From Lutimonas halocynthiae (GTDB lineage: Bacteria; Bacteroidota; Bacteroidia; Flavobacteriales; Flavobacteriaceae): a DNA stretch of 64,000 nt. The DNA lies in contig NZ_JAUFQO010000016.1 of the NCBI RefSeq assembly GCF_030409835.1, forward strand, positions 372,001-436,000. The letters are read 5' to 3'. This document shows positions 24,290 to 33,210 of the stretch, in pieces. Numbering within the stretch: position 1 is the first letter of the stretch; the number at the start of each line of letters is the position of its first letter. Under the pieces are notes generated by a model that saw only the letters and a program-made list of their open reading frames with translations, had not been told where the DNA came from and ran no database searches. A program made the translations under genes and the position numbers.

Positions 24290-26665
24290 ATGTTACTAAA
24301 AACAACTGATAAGGGTGAAAGACTGAATCTTTATAGCCCGACAGCAATGCCAAAGGCTGCAGCCTTTCTTTGGAACACTAAAATGATGATTCACATGAAT
24401 TGTCGGGGTTTTGCCGTTTCTCAATTTATGCAACCCGAACCTGCAAAATATGCTCATGCTCCAAATTTGGAAGCAAAAACGTTTATGCAGCCTGAGCAAC
24501 CTTACTTTGCGCATCATGCCGGGCGGTTTTGCTATTTCAAAGATTTAGATCATGATGATTTGTTTTCAGTACCACATGAACCTGTCAAAAGTCAGATGGA
24601 TGAATTTTGTTTTTCTGCAGGACAGAGTGATATATACTGGCTTCTGAAAAAAAACGACCTTGAAATTAAAATGCAATTGAGCCTCACTAAAAATGATGTA
24701 GTGGAATTGTGGTCGATCAAAGTAAGGAACAAATCCTCAAATAAAAGAAAAATACAGTTGTTTCCTTATTTTCCTGCGGGTTATATGTCTTGGATGAATC
24801 AATCCGCTGAGTATAATCAAGAGCTTGAAGCCATTGTTTGTAGCAGCATATCACCTTATCAAAAATACCAGGATTACGATAAAGTTAAACACTATAAAGA
24901 CAAGACTTTCTTATTGGCCGGAACTTCACCTGATGCCTATGAAACAAACCAGGAAGCCTTTGAAGGAGAAGGCGGTTTACATAACCCGGCTGCCATACAA
25001 GACGGCGGCTTACAAAACGGTGAGGCACGTTATGAGACGCCTGCCTGTGCGATGCAGTATAATATCGAATTATCAGCCAATGAAGAAAGGGAATTTAAAT
25101 TTGTCTTTGGCCCGGCTAAGGATAACGCTGAAATCAAAAGGGTTAAGAATCAATATCTGAGCCAGGTTGATGGTTTTTCAATTGCCCAGAATGAGTATGA
25201 TGCATATATAAAAGAAGGTAAATCTTGTTTAAAAATAAATACGCCAAATAAAAAGCTTGATAACTTTGTAAACCATTGGCTTTCAAGACAGATCTATTAC
25301 CATGGGGAAACTAATAGGTTAAGTACTGATCCTCAGACTAGAAATTATTTACAGGATAATATGGGTATGGGCTATATCAAACCCAATGTAACCAGAAATG
25401 CCTTTATAACAGCCTTAAGTCAGCAAGAATTCTCAGGCGCCATGCCTGATGGCATTTTAATAGAAGAGGGTGCCGAACTTAAATATATCAATCAGGTGCC
25501 ACATACAGACCATTGTGTTTGGTTACCCGTTTGTTTAAAGGCCTACTTGGATGAGACCAATGACTATGATTTACTCAAAGAAGAAATTGCTTTTGCGGAT
25601 AGTGATGTAAAACTCAGTGTTGCGGAACACATCAATAAGGCGATGCACTGGTTACTAGAAAACAGAGATGATCGAGGTTTGAATTTTATTAATCAAGGTG
25701 ACTGGTGTGATCCAATGAATATGGTGGGTTATAAGGGTAGAGGTGTTTCAGGCTGGCTAACACTAGCTACTTCATATGCGATTCAAGTATGGCTTGATAT
25801 ATGCGAAGTACATCAAACAAAAACAGCTAAACCTCATTTCTTAAAAGCCATAGACAGTTTAAATGAATCTGTCAATACCTATTTGTGGGATGGTCAATGG
25901 TATGCGCGTGGCATTACAGATGATAATGTGGTTTTTGGTGTAAAAAATGATCATGAAGGGAGCATCTTTTTGAACCCTCAGGCATGGTCACTATTGTCTA
26001 ATGCAGCTGATGCCGGTAAAGAAAAGAAACTCATTCACGCAGTTGAAACAGAATTAGAAACGCCCTATGGCGTTGAAATGCTCAGCCCTTCATTCACTGC
26101 CATGAGAGAAGATGTGGGCAGGGTGACACAAAAACACCCGGGTTCAGCTGAGAATGGTTCTGTGTATAACCACGCCGCTTCATTTTATATCTATGCACTT
26201 TATACCAAAGGTTATAAAGAAAATGCCTACCGATTGATAGACAAGATGATCCCGGGTGAGGAGGGTGATCTGATACAGCGTGGGCAACTTCCTGTGTTTA
26301 TTCCTAATTATTACCGTGGTGCCTTTAAGCAATTCCCTGATACAGCAGGCAGATCGAGTCAGCTTTTTAACACAGGAACGGTTCATTGGATCTATCGCTG
26401 TTTGATAGATGGCCTATTTGGATTAACTGGTGAGCCATCAGGTTTGAGAATTAAGCCTCAATTACCCAATGACTGGAATGAGGTCAGTGTAGTTCGTGTT
26501 TTTAGAGGAGCCACCTTTCATGTTGTAGTACAGCAAGACAAAGAAGTTTCTGGTCTTCAGGTTTTTCTGGAAGGAAAATTACTAGCTGACAATTTGATAA
26601 GCGATTTTTCAGAAGGAGATATCCTGCATGTTGAAGTTAAAACACCTGTTGAATCAGCGCAGTAG
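24290..26665 (+). CDS. GH94 family glycoside phosphorylase
   Basis: 791 residues, the length of the shorter GH94 enzymes. An N-terminal beta-sandwich (to about 290) is followed by the (alpha/alpha)6 barrel. The catalytic-acid loop is QGDWCDPMNMVG (about 469-480), equivalent to GDWND of cellobiose and chitobiose phosphorylases with Asn replaced by Cys. Phosphate-binding residues fall in the HPGSAENGSVYNHAASF region, and WIYRCLIDGLFGLTGEPSGL closes the barrel. The enzyme would split an imported beta-linked disaccharide with phosphate, giving a sugar 1-phosphate. The length and the GDWCDPMN loop make a cellobionic-acid phosphorylase-like activity possible; that is inference. No signal peptide: it acts in the cytosol after the GPH symporter. 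Confidence 0.88.
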   Translation: MLLKTTDKGERLNLYSPTAMPKAAAFLWNTKMMIHMNCRGFAVSQFMQPEPAKYAHAPNLEAKTFMQPEQPYFAHHAGRFCYFKDLDHDDLFSVPHEPVKSQMDEFCFSAGQSDIYWLLKKNDLEIKMQLSLTKNDVVELWSIKVRNKSSNKRKIQLFPYFPAGYMSWMNQSAEYNQELEAIVCSSISPYQKYQDYDKVKHYKDKTFLLAGTSPDAYETNQEAFEGEGGLHNPAAIQDGGLQNGEARYETPACAMQYNIELSANEEREFKFVFGPAKDNAEIKRVKNQYLSQVDGFSIAQNEYDAYIKEGKSCLKINTPNKKLDNFVNHWLSRQIYYHGETNRLSTDPQTRNYLQDNMGMGYIKPNVTRNAFITALSQQEFSGAMPDGILIEEGAELKYINQVPHTDHCVWLPVCLKAYLDETNDYDLLKEEIAFADSDVKLSVAEHINKAMHWLLENRDDRGLNFINQGDWCDPMNMVGYKGRGVSGWLTLATSYAIQVWLDICEVHQTKTAKPHFLKAIDSLNESVNTYLWDGQWYARGITDDNVVFGVKNDHEGSIFLNPQAWSLLSNAADAGKEKKLIHAVETELETPYGVEMLSPSFTAMREDVGRVTQKHPGSAENGSVYNHAASFYIYALYTKGYKENAYRLIDKMIPGEEGDLIQRGQLPVFIPNYYRGAFKQFPDTAGRSSQLFNTGTVHWIYRCLIDGLFGLTGEPSGLRIKPQLPNDWNEVSVVRVFRGATFHVVVQQDKEVSGLQVFLEGKLLADNLISDFSEGDILHVEVKTPVESAQ

Positions 26666-26912
26666 CAGTTTCAAATTCATCTTGAGTAAAATGGGATATA
26701 TTTCAGTTTAAACCCGTTGATATCAATTAAGTATACCTTTATAAGACAAGACGTGTTGTAGAGCGAATTTTATTTTCATACTTAATGTTTCTTCTTAATT
26801 TTAAGGCAGGATGCTAATTATGAATTATAGACGACAGCATATTTGTCATAATAAATAAGGTGGTATTCGAATAAATTAAGGAATCAATTTTTAATAATTA
26901 AACAAAAAAATA

Positions 26913-27509
26913 ATGAAACAAGTTAGCTTAATTATGTTGCTGGTATGTTTGGGTTTAGGACCTGTATTAATGGCGCAAACAAGTTTATTTAATGGCAAAG
27001 ACCTTTCTGGATGGGTGCCTTATGGTACTGAAAAATGGTATGTAGAAGATGGATTGTTAATTTGTGAGAGTGGCCCGGATGCGCAATATGGTTATTTGGC
27101 AACAGAAAAACATTATAAAAATTTCGAATTAAACCTGGAGTTCAAACAGGAAGCTGATGGCAATAGTGGTGTATTTATCAGATCAACCATCGAGGGTGTT
27201 AAAGTTAGTGGGTGGCAGGTAGAAGTGGCCCCAAAAGGGAAACATACTGGAGGTGTTTATGAATCTTACGGAAGAGGCTGGTTGATCAAACCTGAGGCTG
27301 AGAAGGAAGAAGTTCTAAAAGAAGGTGAATGGAACAAAATGAAAATTGTGGTTAATGGAGACACTTTAACTTCTTATTTGAATGGTGTTGAGATGATTAC
27401 GATCACAGATGCAACAATAGGCGCAGGTGAAGGATCTGTAGCTTTACAAATTCACGATGGAGGTGGTATCAAAGTAAAATGGAGAAATCTAGTTATAAAG
27501 GAATTGTAA
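26913..27509 (+). CDS. DUF1080 (3-keto-disaccharide hydrolase) family secreted protein
   Basis: 198 residues with signal peptide MKQVSLIMLLVCLGLGPVLMAQ. The mature part is a single DUF1080 concanavalin-like domain: SLFNGKDLSGWVPYG at the start, EADGNSGVFIRSTIEGVKVSGWQVEV in the middle, LNGVEMITITD and VALQIHDGGGIKVKWRNLVI at the end. Members hydrolyse 3-keto-glycosides. Its closeness to the sugar operon suggests a shared role, but a 247-base gap with A/T-rich sequence and no clear promoter box separates them. A terminator follows. Confidence 0.9.
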   Translation: MKQVSLIMLLVCLGLGPVLMAQTSLFNGKDLSGWVPYGTEKWYVEDGLLICESGPDAQYGYLATEKHYKNFELNLEFKQEADGNSGVFIRSTIEGVKVSGWQVEVAPKGKHTGGVYESYGRGWLIKPEAEKEEVLKEGEWNKMKIVVNGDTLTSYLNGVEMITITDATIGAGEGSVALQIHDGGGIKVKWRNLVIKEL

Positions 27510-27540
27510 TTTTGTAGTAATTTTAAGTTATTTTGAGTAA

Positions 27541-27575
27541 AATCCTCGAGGCAATCGCTTCGAGGATTTTTTTTA
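27541..27575 (+). terminator. Terminator of the DUF1080 gene
   Basis: AATCCTCGA and TCGAGGATT pair over nine bases around a ten-base loop and are followed by seven T. It lies 31 bases after the stop codon. Confidence 0.85.
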
Positions 27576-27610
27576 TATAAATTTACTACATTCTCTTATC
27601 CATGATCCTG

Positions 27611-27784
27611 TTAATTCTTTAAATCTCGAATGGTCACTATCATGGCTAAAATCAATAGAATATTTCCAATAATGCCTGTATATGATCCATTTTGAAGATT
27701 GTCAAAATCCAGTTTTGAGACATTGACAATCAAAAGAATACTACTCACAATAATGGCAAAGTATAATATGTATAATTTATTCAT
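27611..27784 (-). CDS. Small two-helix membrane protein (57 aa)
   Basis: An ATG at 27784 opens 57 codons to TAA at 27611-27613. Product: MNKLYILYFAIIVSSILLIV as first helix, a polar loop (NVSKLDFDNLQNGSY), a second helix (TGIIGNILLILAMIVTI) and a short charged end RDLKN. It has the same plan as the 58-residue protein at 5357. Its start lies only ten bases after the SRAP gene stop codon, so it is probably the last gene of that transcript. Confidence 0.55.
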   Translation of the reverse strand: MNKLYILYFAIIVSSILLIVNVSKLDFDNLQNGSYTGIIGNILLILAMIVTIRDLKN

Positions 27785-27794
27785 TTTATTTTAT

Positions 27795-28394
27795 TTAAAA
27801 TAAGGTGTGTTGTTGGTATAATCCCGGATTCGTGGTAAAATCAAATCTGGGTTTTACTGATTCGGCATGCAGCCAACTTTGCATTTCTTCCTGGCTGTAC
27901 AAGGCAAAAGGCATTCTTAATTTTGTATTGTGAATTTCTTTCATGACGCCTTGGGCTTCTGTGGTGACAACGGTATAGGTTTTTGTATCTGCCCAATGAT
28001 CGTATAAACCTGCCAGTGCAAAAAGTTCATTATCAAATCCAATCTCATATTTAATTTTAGTGTTGCCAACATGCTGCCATTCATAAAAACCATTAACGAG
28101 AATCAAGCACCTGTTATTGACTATATTCTTAAAAGATGGCTTTTCTTCTAAGGTTTCAATTCTTGCATTCAATGTATAATTTCTATTCCAGGAAGCATCA
28201 GCCCAATAGGGTATAAGCCCCCATTGGTATAATTGAATTTCATGTTCCTCCTGATCAGTAATCACCGGGGTTTTTGGGAAATCGAAAGCTTTTATCACTT
28301 CGCTCGGATCAAATTGATCTAAACCAGTAATCTTGGCATCAAAATGCCTTTTTAATTCTTCTTTCTTTTTTGTGATTTTCGTTTGGTAACACAT
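27795..28394 (-). CDS. SRAP domain protein (YedK/HMCES-like abasic-site sensor)
   Basis: 199 residues. After removal of Met the catalytic Cys2 (MCYQTK) becomes the N-terminus that cross-links to abasic sites in single-stranded DNA. The other active-site residues are in the expected places: Asn76 (LNARIET), Glu105 (GFYEW) and His155 (IHNTKLRMPF). The His loop differs slightly from the usual IHxRMP by a short insertion. The upstream gene on the same strand is a DnaQ-like/GIY-YIG nuclease, so the two may form a DNA-damage module. Confidence 0.93.
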   Translation of the reverse strand: MCYQTKITKKKEELKRHFDAKITGLDQFDPSEVIKAFDFPKTPVITDQEEHEIQLYQWGLIPYWADASWNRNYTLNARIETLEEKPSFKNIVNNRCLILVNGFYEWQHVGNTKIKYEIGFDNELFALAGLYDHWADTKTYTVVTTEAQGVMKEIHNTKLRMPFALYSQEEMQSWLHAESVKPRFDFTTNPGLYQQHTLF

Positions 28395-28425
28395 ATCGCC
28401 AATAACTTAAAAAAAATCTAATTAT

Positions 28426-29832
28426 TTACATTTGAAAATTTACCTGCTCTTCAAGGGCAACAAATTTACTTTCATTCTTGTTTCTGAATCCTCTTAAAAT
28501 TCTTTGCACATCTCTATTGTCTTTTTTAAGAATCAAAAATTCTTTTAATTCTAAAAGCGAAGAAATCTGTTGTTCCTGGTCAATATATCCAAATCCCTGG
28601 TAAATGCCGTTTTCAATTAGAACGAATGCCTTTTCTTCATTATGCCTTCCTTTTTGCGGGATGACATAACTCTTGCTGTCATTGCTCATATAGGCTATGG
28701 CCTGAGAAACCCTGTCATTATAGGAAGCTATATCTTCTTCTCCACTACATATTCCTTTACATTTCTTAATTTGATAATGAAAGCAAGAATTCACATTTGA
28801 TTGTAAATGACAGTACTTAGGGCAAAGTTCAAACTTTTCACATACCTGTTCCATAAACAGCCTGCTTTCAGTAGTATTGTAAAACTTAGTGATAGGGTTA
28901 GGAACACTTTTTAAACTGTTCCAAGCTAAATGTATCAAACCAGCTCTATCCTCATAACTGAATATTCCATAGCCTTCATTATTGCGTCTTTGAGCCCGAT
29001 TATATACCGGATAATGATGTTTAATCTCTGATGATTCCAATAATAAGGCCAGTAATTCTGAGCCGGTTACTTCAAAAGTGATGTTCACCGTTTGTTGGCA
29101 CATGGCCACTTCTCGGTTCTTTTTATCATAAAAATGACTTAATACTCTTTTCTTAATATTCAGTGCTTTTCCAACATATATAATATCATCCTTGTTGTCC
29201 CTAAAATAATAAACACCGGTTCTTTCTGGTATTTGATCAAAAATTGACTTGGCCAAGCCTGGTGGCAAGGTTGCTTGCCGAGATCCTGGCTTTAAAAAGG
29301 ATGAAAAAACGCTTTGATCAGCATCTATGTTTAATAGTTTTTCAAAAAGTATGGTTGTAGCTCTGGTATCACCCATGGCTCGATGGCGGTCATTGAGCTG
29401 GATACCAACTGAATTGCATAATTTCCCAAGACTGTAGGAGGGAAGCCCAGGAATCAATTTTCTTGAAAGACGCACCGTACAAAGTTTCTTCCGTCTAAAC
29501 GGGAAGCCCAGATCTGCGAATTCCTTATGGATTACATTATAATCAAAATTGACATTATGGGCCACAAAAATGCAATCACTGGTTATTTCAATGATCTCTT
29601 TGGCTATTTCATAAAACTTAGGTGCATCAGCCACCATATAATCATTGATGCCCGTTAACCTTGTTATGGTATGCGGAATACTCCGTTCCGGATTAACAAG
29701 ACTCTCATATTCCTGAATTACCTTCTGGCCATCATGAACAAGAATTGCAATTTCAGTAATGCGATTGCCTTGAATACCCATACCCGTGGTTTCAACATCA
29801 ATAATGGCGTATTTATTCTCTTTGATCTCCAT
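28426..29832 (-). CDS. DEDDh exonuclease fused to a GIY-YIG (UvrC/Cho-like) nuclease
   Basis: 468 residues. The N-terminal half is a DnaQ-type 3'-5' exonuclease: Exo I AIIDVETTG (Asp12, Glu14), Exo II VAHNVNFDYNVI, Exo III with HRAMGDTRATTILF. After a linker, residues about 205-285 form a GIY-YIG domain (TGVYYFRDNKDDIIYVGKAL ... KKRVLSHF) as in the UvrC N-terminus. A Cys-rich stretch (CPKYCHLQSNVNSCFHYQIKKC) follows. The combination is known from several phyla as an exonuclease-Cho fusion, likely for excision of damaged DNA. It starts divergently from the CPXCG gene. Confidence 0.9.
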   Translation of the reverse strand: MEIKENKYAIIDVETTGMGIQGNRITEIAILVHDGQKVIQEYESLVNPERSIPHTITRLTGINDYMVADAPKFYEIAKEIIEITSDCIFVAHNVNFDYNVIHKEFADLGFPFRRKKLCTVRLSRKLIPGLPSYSLGKLCNSVGIQLNDRHRAMGDTRATTILFEKLLNIDADQSVFSSFLKPGSRQATLPPGLAKSIFDQIPERTGVYYFRDNKDDIIYVGKALNIKKRVLSHFYDKKNREVAMCQQTVNITFEVTGSELLALLLESSEIKHHYPVYNRAQRRNNEGYGIFSYEDRAGLIHLAWNSLKSVPNPITKFYNTTESRLFMEQVCEKFELCPKYCHLQSNVNSCFHYQIKKCKGICSGEEDIASYNDRVSQAIAYMSNDSKSYVIPQKGRHNEEKAFVLIENGIYQGFGYIDQEQQISSLLELKEFLILKKDNRDVQRILRGFRNKNESKFVALEEQVNFQM

Positions 29833-29933
29833 AGAATTAAGGCAAATTCATGATAAATTATTTTCCTTCTAAATTAAGAAAGATATTTTTTACTTAAATT
29901 GAATTTTTAAATAATCTGAAAAGTATTTCAATT

Positions 29934-30116
29934 TTGGACGAACATTTTTTTCAATGCCCTTATTGTTGGGAAACCATTTCAATGCTTATGGACCCTTCAA
30001 GTCATGAACAGCAATATGTTGAAGACTGTGAAGTCTGCTGTAATCCGATGGAAATCAATGTAAAGTTTCAAGACAATGAATTGGTGTCATTCGAGGTTAA
30101 GAATCTAGAGCAATAA
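29934..30116 (+). CDS. CPXCG motif-containing small zinc protein
   Basis: 60 residues opened by TTG at 29934. Two zinc knuckles are visible, CPYC (positions 8-11) and CEVCC (33-37), in the layout of the CPXCG cysteine-rich family of unknown function. The TTG start is supported by the short distance from start to the first CPxC in relatives, and no ATG is available. It converges with the Bcr/CflA exporter gene. Confidence 0.8.
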   Translation: MDEHFFQCPYCWETISMLMDPSSHEQQYVEDCEVCCNPMEINVKFQDNELVSFEVKNLEQ

Positions 30117-30134
30117 TCAGTGATCAAACAGGCT

Positions 30135-31361
30135 CTATGTCAGTTTTGAAATCACTTTTTCACGCTGGCGTTTGTTATCTAGTCTCAAGTAAATTACAAT
30201 CAGAATTGACAAAAAACCACAGATCAAGAAACCAATAAATAGAGGTAAAGCCCTTTGGTCAACAAATTTCCCAATGTAAATGCTAATGGGTACGGCCATC
30301 ATAGTAGATAAAAACCCTGTAATGGCAGCTCCAATTCCAGCAATATGACCAATGGGTTGCATGGCCATAGCTCTTAGATTACCAAATAAGAAACCAATAG
30401 CGAAAAACTGCATGGCGAAAAAGGCCAATAGTACAATGACGTTTGGATTAGGCGTATTATAAAATAGGATCAAATACAATAAGGATATTCCGAAAAAACT
30501 AAACAGGGAAATATTAATAATGCGTTCCATCCCATATTTTACGACTAGTGTTCCATTTAAAAAAGTAGCAGACCCGATAGATACCGCCAATCCGGCAAAA
30601 ATGAATGGAAATTCCTCTTTTAAGCCATATTGCGCATGAAATATCTGTTGGGAAGCACTTAAATAAACCATGAATGAGCCCGTCACAAAACCTGAAATAA
30701 TAGTGTATCCAATGGTTTTTTTATGTTTTACCAGTTCTCTTAAACCATCCGGAAATATATGTGAAGTAAACTTCACTCTTTTTTCAAGGGCCAGTGTTTC
30801 TCCTTGTCTTTTCCAAAACCAAAAAGAAACCAAAATGCTGAATATCAATTGTATATAAAATATAGCTTGCCAGTTATAGTGATCCAGCACAAATTTACCC
30901 ATAGCCGGAGCGATAATAGGAACGAGGATAAAAACTACTGTGATAAATGACATAATTCTGGCCATATAGTCTCCACTATACGTGTCTCTTACCATGGCAA
31001 TAGCGATGGTTCTTGGAGCCGATAAACCGACACCTTGTAAAATTCTGCCAAATACCATCCAAAAAAGGCTTTCAGAATTAATGCAAATCAAACTAGCAAT
31101 GATAAACACAGTAAAGCCCATGTAAACAACTGGTTTTCGTCCTAAACTATCTGAAATAGGTCCAAAAAGCAAAGGGCCAATTCCAAGACCCAGAAAGATC
31201 ATCGTGATCAATAACTGTGTATCACTTGACTTAGTAGTGCCAATAGAAAAACCAATATAATCTAAAGCGGGGAGTAGCGCATCAATAGCCAAAGCCACAA
31301 TTGACATCAGGGAGGCCATCATGGCAACAAATTCGAATTGTGAAGCTTTTTGATTTTGCAT
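30135..31361 (-). CDS. Bcr/CflA-type MFS drug exporter
   Basis: 408 residues from the ATG at 31361; a start six codons upstream is also open but would overlap the -7 box. Twelve helices are predicted. Motif A is GPISDSLGRKPVVYMGF between helices 2 and 3, and helix 4 starts FGRILQGVGLSAPRTIAIAMVRD, the DHA1 drug:proton antiporter signature of Bcr/CflA proteins. It would export a drug or small metabolite from the cytosol. It is a single gene whose -7 box ends four bases before the ATG, so the mRNA may be leaderless. Confidence 0.88.
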   Translation of the reverse strand: MQNQKASQFEFVAMMASLMSIVALAIDALLPALDYIGFSIGTTKSSDTQLLITMIFLGLGIGPLLFGPISDSLGRKPVVYMGFTVFIIASLICINSESLFWMVFGRILQGVGLSAPRTIAIAMVRDTYSGDYMARIMSFITVVFILVPIIAPAMGKFVLDHYNWQAIFYIQLIFSILVSFWFWKRQGETLALEKRVKFTSHIFPDGLRELVKHKKTIGYTIISGFVTGSFMVYLSASQQIFHAQYGLKEEFPFIFAGLAVSIGSATFLNGTLVVKYGMERIINISLFSFFGISLLYLILFYNTPNPNVIVLLAFFAMQFFAIGFLFGNLRAMAMQPIGHIAGIGAAITGFLSTMMAVPISIYIGKFVDQRALPLFIGFLICGFLSILIVIYLRLDNKRQREKVISKLT

Positions 31362-31365
31362 CCGG

Positions 31366-31373
31366 CAAAAATA
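31366..31373 (-). promoter_or_regulatory. -7 element directly before the MFS exporter start
   Basis: TATTTTTG on the minus strand matches TAnnTTTG and ends four bases before the ATG at 31361. The same four-base gap is seen for the M14 gene and the LytS gene. No TTG is found at -33. Confidence 0.5.
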
Positions 31374-31470
31374 CGCCAAATTAATGATACGATTGACTAA
31401 TGAAATATGATTTAATCAAATGCTAATACCAGTTCCCAATTGCCTAAGCATTTCTTAACATACAAGAGTA

Positions 31471-32745
31471 TTACAGTGTTTTGATCCACTTTAGCATGGA
31501 ATCCATGTATTTAGGATGCAAGGATTGCCAATAAGGAAAATCAGTATTATCAAGTTGCATCATAGCATGATTTGCTCCTTCTAATTCTGTGTATTGATTC
31601 TTTTTGTTTCCTTTCTTTCCAATTGTTTTTTCAATTATCTCAAGGCTATTTAATTGAATAATCTCATCTTTTGATCCTTGAATAAGCAGCATAGGAGATG
31701 TGTTATGTTCAAAATAGGGTAGCGGTGAATAGTCTAGTTTTTTATCGAAATCTACCTGATCTAACTCGGGTATCCAGACTTTATCAAACCAAGTTTTAGA
31801 CTTATTTACTTCAATTTTTTTTTCTAAATCTTCTCTTGATATAATCTCTGCTATATATTGAAAAACAGCACCTTGTAATTCTGAAGCATCAGCAATGTCA
31901 GCATTCCCAATAACTTCGGCATTTCTGTTTTTCCAATAGTTAAGATCACTTTCCCAGAGCGTAGAAGCAGGGCAACTGACCACGATACCAAAGGCTAATT
32001 TGGGTTGTTCTTTTAGTATATAAGGAATCTTTGTACCACCTTGACTACTACCTTTTATACCGATGTCGGCAAAATCTATTTTTTCTGATTGATGCAAAAA
32101 TTCCAGGGCATGCAGGTCATCGGCACAAAGCTCAGGTATGGAAGACATTTCCCAATTACCATCCGAAATACCAGTCCCACGTTTATCGATGTGAAAGCTA
32201 ATATAACCGGCTTTGGCCAATAGCAAGGCCTCAGCTCTAGAACCACTACGATCTTGATTACCCGAAGAAGTGACTATATAAATGGCTTTACCATTATGAT
32301 TTTCAGGATAATAGATGGTGCCATAAAGCAATAACCCCTCAGATCTAAATCTAATATCCTTGGATTTGAAAGTAGCAGATTCTGTCTGATTTTCTTTTTT
32401 GAGTTTCAAATCATACGAATTACCATCAACATGAAGAACAGTCAATAGCTCATTGTTCTTATTTAAAGTAGAACTGAAATCATATCTGTAATAATCACTT
32501 TGAAGGGCAAATTTCAAAGTATCGTTTTCAACTTTAATATCACCAGCAGGAATACCAAAAGCATTTTGGCTTAAACTATTGAATTTAATTGCATAGAATT
32601 CATCAGTTGCTTGAATATCAAATTCTACATCAGTTTTAAATTTACCATGCTTAAAAGTACCAGTATACAAACCGGAAAAATCATTTCCTTGAGCAATAAT
32701 TAATTGAGAAAAAGAAAAAAGAAAGAATAGATAGATGTATTTCAT
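31471..32745 (-). CDS. Secreted alpha/beta hydrolase
   Basis: Starting at MKYIYLFFLFSFSQLIIAQG (ATG 32745) gives 424 residues with a signal peptide; the 20 codons upstream are rejected because they precede the signal. An N-terminal beta domain (to about 130: FSGLYTGTFKHGKFKTDVEF) is followed by a hydrolase fold with nucleophile elbow IKGSSQGGTKIPYI. The Asp falls near LLIQGSKDEIIQL and the His near LEGANHAMMQ, the full triad. It resembles acetyl-esterase/prolyl-oligopeptidase-like enzymes; the substrate is unknown. A palindrome lies 42 bases upstream. Confidence 0.85.
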   Translation of the reverse strand: MKYIYLFFLFSFSQLIIAQGNDFSGLYTGTFKHGKFKTDVEFDIQATDEFYAIKFNSLSQNAFGIPAGDIKVENDTLKFALQSDYYRYDFSSTLNKNNELLTVLHVDGNSYDLKLKKENQTESATFKSKDIRFRSEGLLLYGTIYYPENHNGKAIYIVTSSGNQDRSGSRAEALLLAKAGYISFHIDKRGTGISDGNWEMSSIPELCADDLHALEFLHQSEKIDFADIGIKGSSQGGTKIPYILKEQPKLAFGIVVSCPASTLWESDLNYWKNRNAEVIGNADIADASELQGAVFQYIAEIISREDLEKKIEVNKSKTWFDKVWIPELDQVDFDKKLDYSPLPYFEHNTSPMLLIQGSKDEIIQLNSLEIIEKTIGKKGNKKNQYTELEGANHAMMQLDNTDFPYWQSLHPKYMDSMLKWIKTL

Positions 32746-32787
32746 TAACAATTGATTCTGTTTATACGACTTAGTTTTGTGTAAAAA

Positions 32788-32802
32788 GTTACAAAATGTA
32801 AC
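32788..32802. promoter_or_regulatory. Palindrome before the hydrolase gene
   Basis: GTTACA-AAA-TGTAAC is a 6-base perfect inverted repeat with a 3-base centre, 43 bases upstream of the start of the secreted hydrolase. It recalls the TTTACAnnTGTAAA operators of the XRE region with one extra central base. Operator function is inferred. Confidence 0.35.
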
Positions 32803-32889
32803 CAAAAGTTTCAGAAAGGAAGTTATGGATTAAATAAATATACCTTGGGCAGGGTATGGTTTCACATATTCTATTTAACATAATATTAA

Positions 32890-33004
32890 TTATAGAACAT
32901 TTGTAGTAATTCTCGTATAGCCGTATTTACGGCTATTTAATATAAAATCAGTTCTGTCTCCTTTAGGAACAGAACGGCACCGATTTTATGTTAAAGGGAA
33001 TTAC
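32890..33004 (+). repeat. Structured repeat unit 1 (5'-half alpha, 3'-half A)
   Basis: The first of four related units. It opens with TATAGAACATTTGTAG, then an outer stem GTAATTCTC (32906-32914) with GGGAATTAC (32996-33004). Inside are hairpin 1 ATAGCCG/CGGCTAT (32917-32936) and hairpin 2 ATAAAATC/GATTTTAT enclosing GTTCTGT/ACAGAAC (32942-32989). Together they form a three-way junction. Its first 48 bases (from 32891) are identical to unit 4 and bases 32932-32997 are identical to unit 3. There is no reading frame. It may be a structured RNA or a hairpin DNA element. Confidence 0.7.
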
Positions 33005-33040
33005 GGGATTGAATCACTTTATAAACTTTCTAGATCAAAA

Positions 33041-33164
33041 TTCTTATAGAACATTTATAGTGTTTACCGTATAGCGCTTTTTAGCGCTATTTTACATACG
33101 GCATAAAAAGGAAAGATTGAGAATCTTTACTTTTTTGAGCGAGCTGATGCGGCTGGCAAACATT
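33041..33164 (+). repeat. Structured repeat unit 2 (5'-half beta, 3'-half B)
   Basis: This unit shares TATAGAACATTT with the others. Hairpin 1 is ATAGCGCT-TTTT-AGCGCTAT (33071-33090), extended by CCGT/ACGG. The 3' half is unlike unit 1: AAAAAGGAAAGATT-GAG-AATCTTTACTTTTT, a 14-bp hairpin with one mismatch, then GAGCGAGCTGATGCGGCTGG. Bases 33096-33164 (69 bases) are identical to unit 4. GTGTTTACC near the start can pair with GGCAAACAT at the end with one mismatch. Confidence 0.7.
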
Positions 33165-33210
33165 TCTAATTTTTTTTTGAGTTGATTGATCTGTTTTCAG
33201 TTATACTAAA

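Noticed and set aside
33134-33160. Hammerhead ribozyme core (CTGATG in the 3' half B)
   Set aside because: The core needs CUGANGA and GAAA in fixed places; here CTGATGC breaks it and the paired GAAA is absent.
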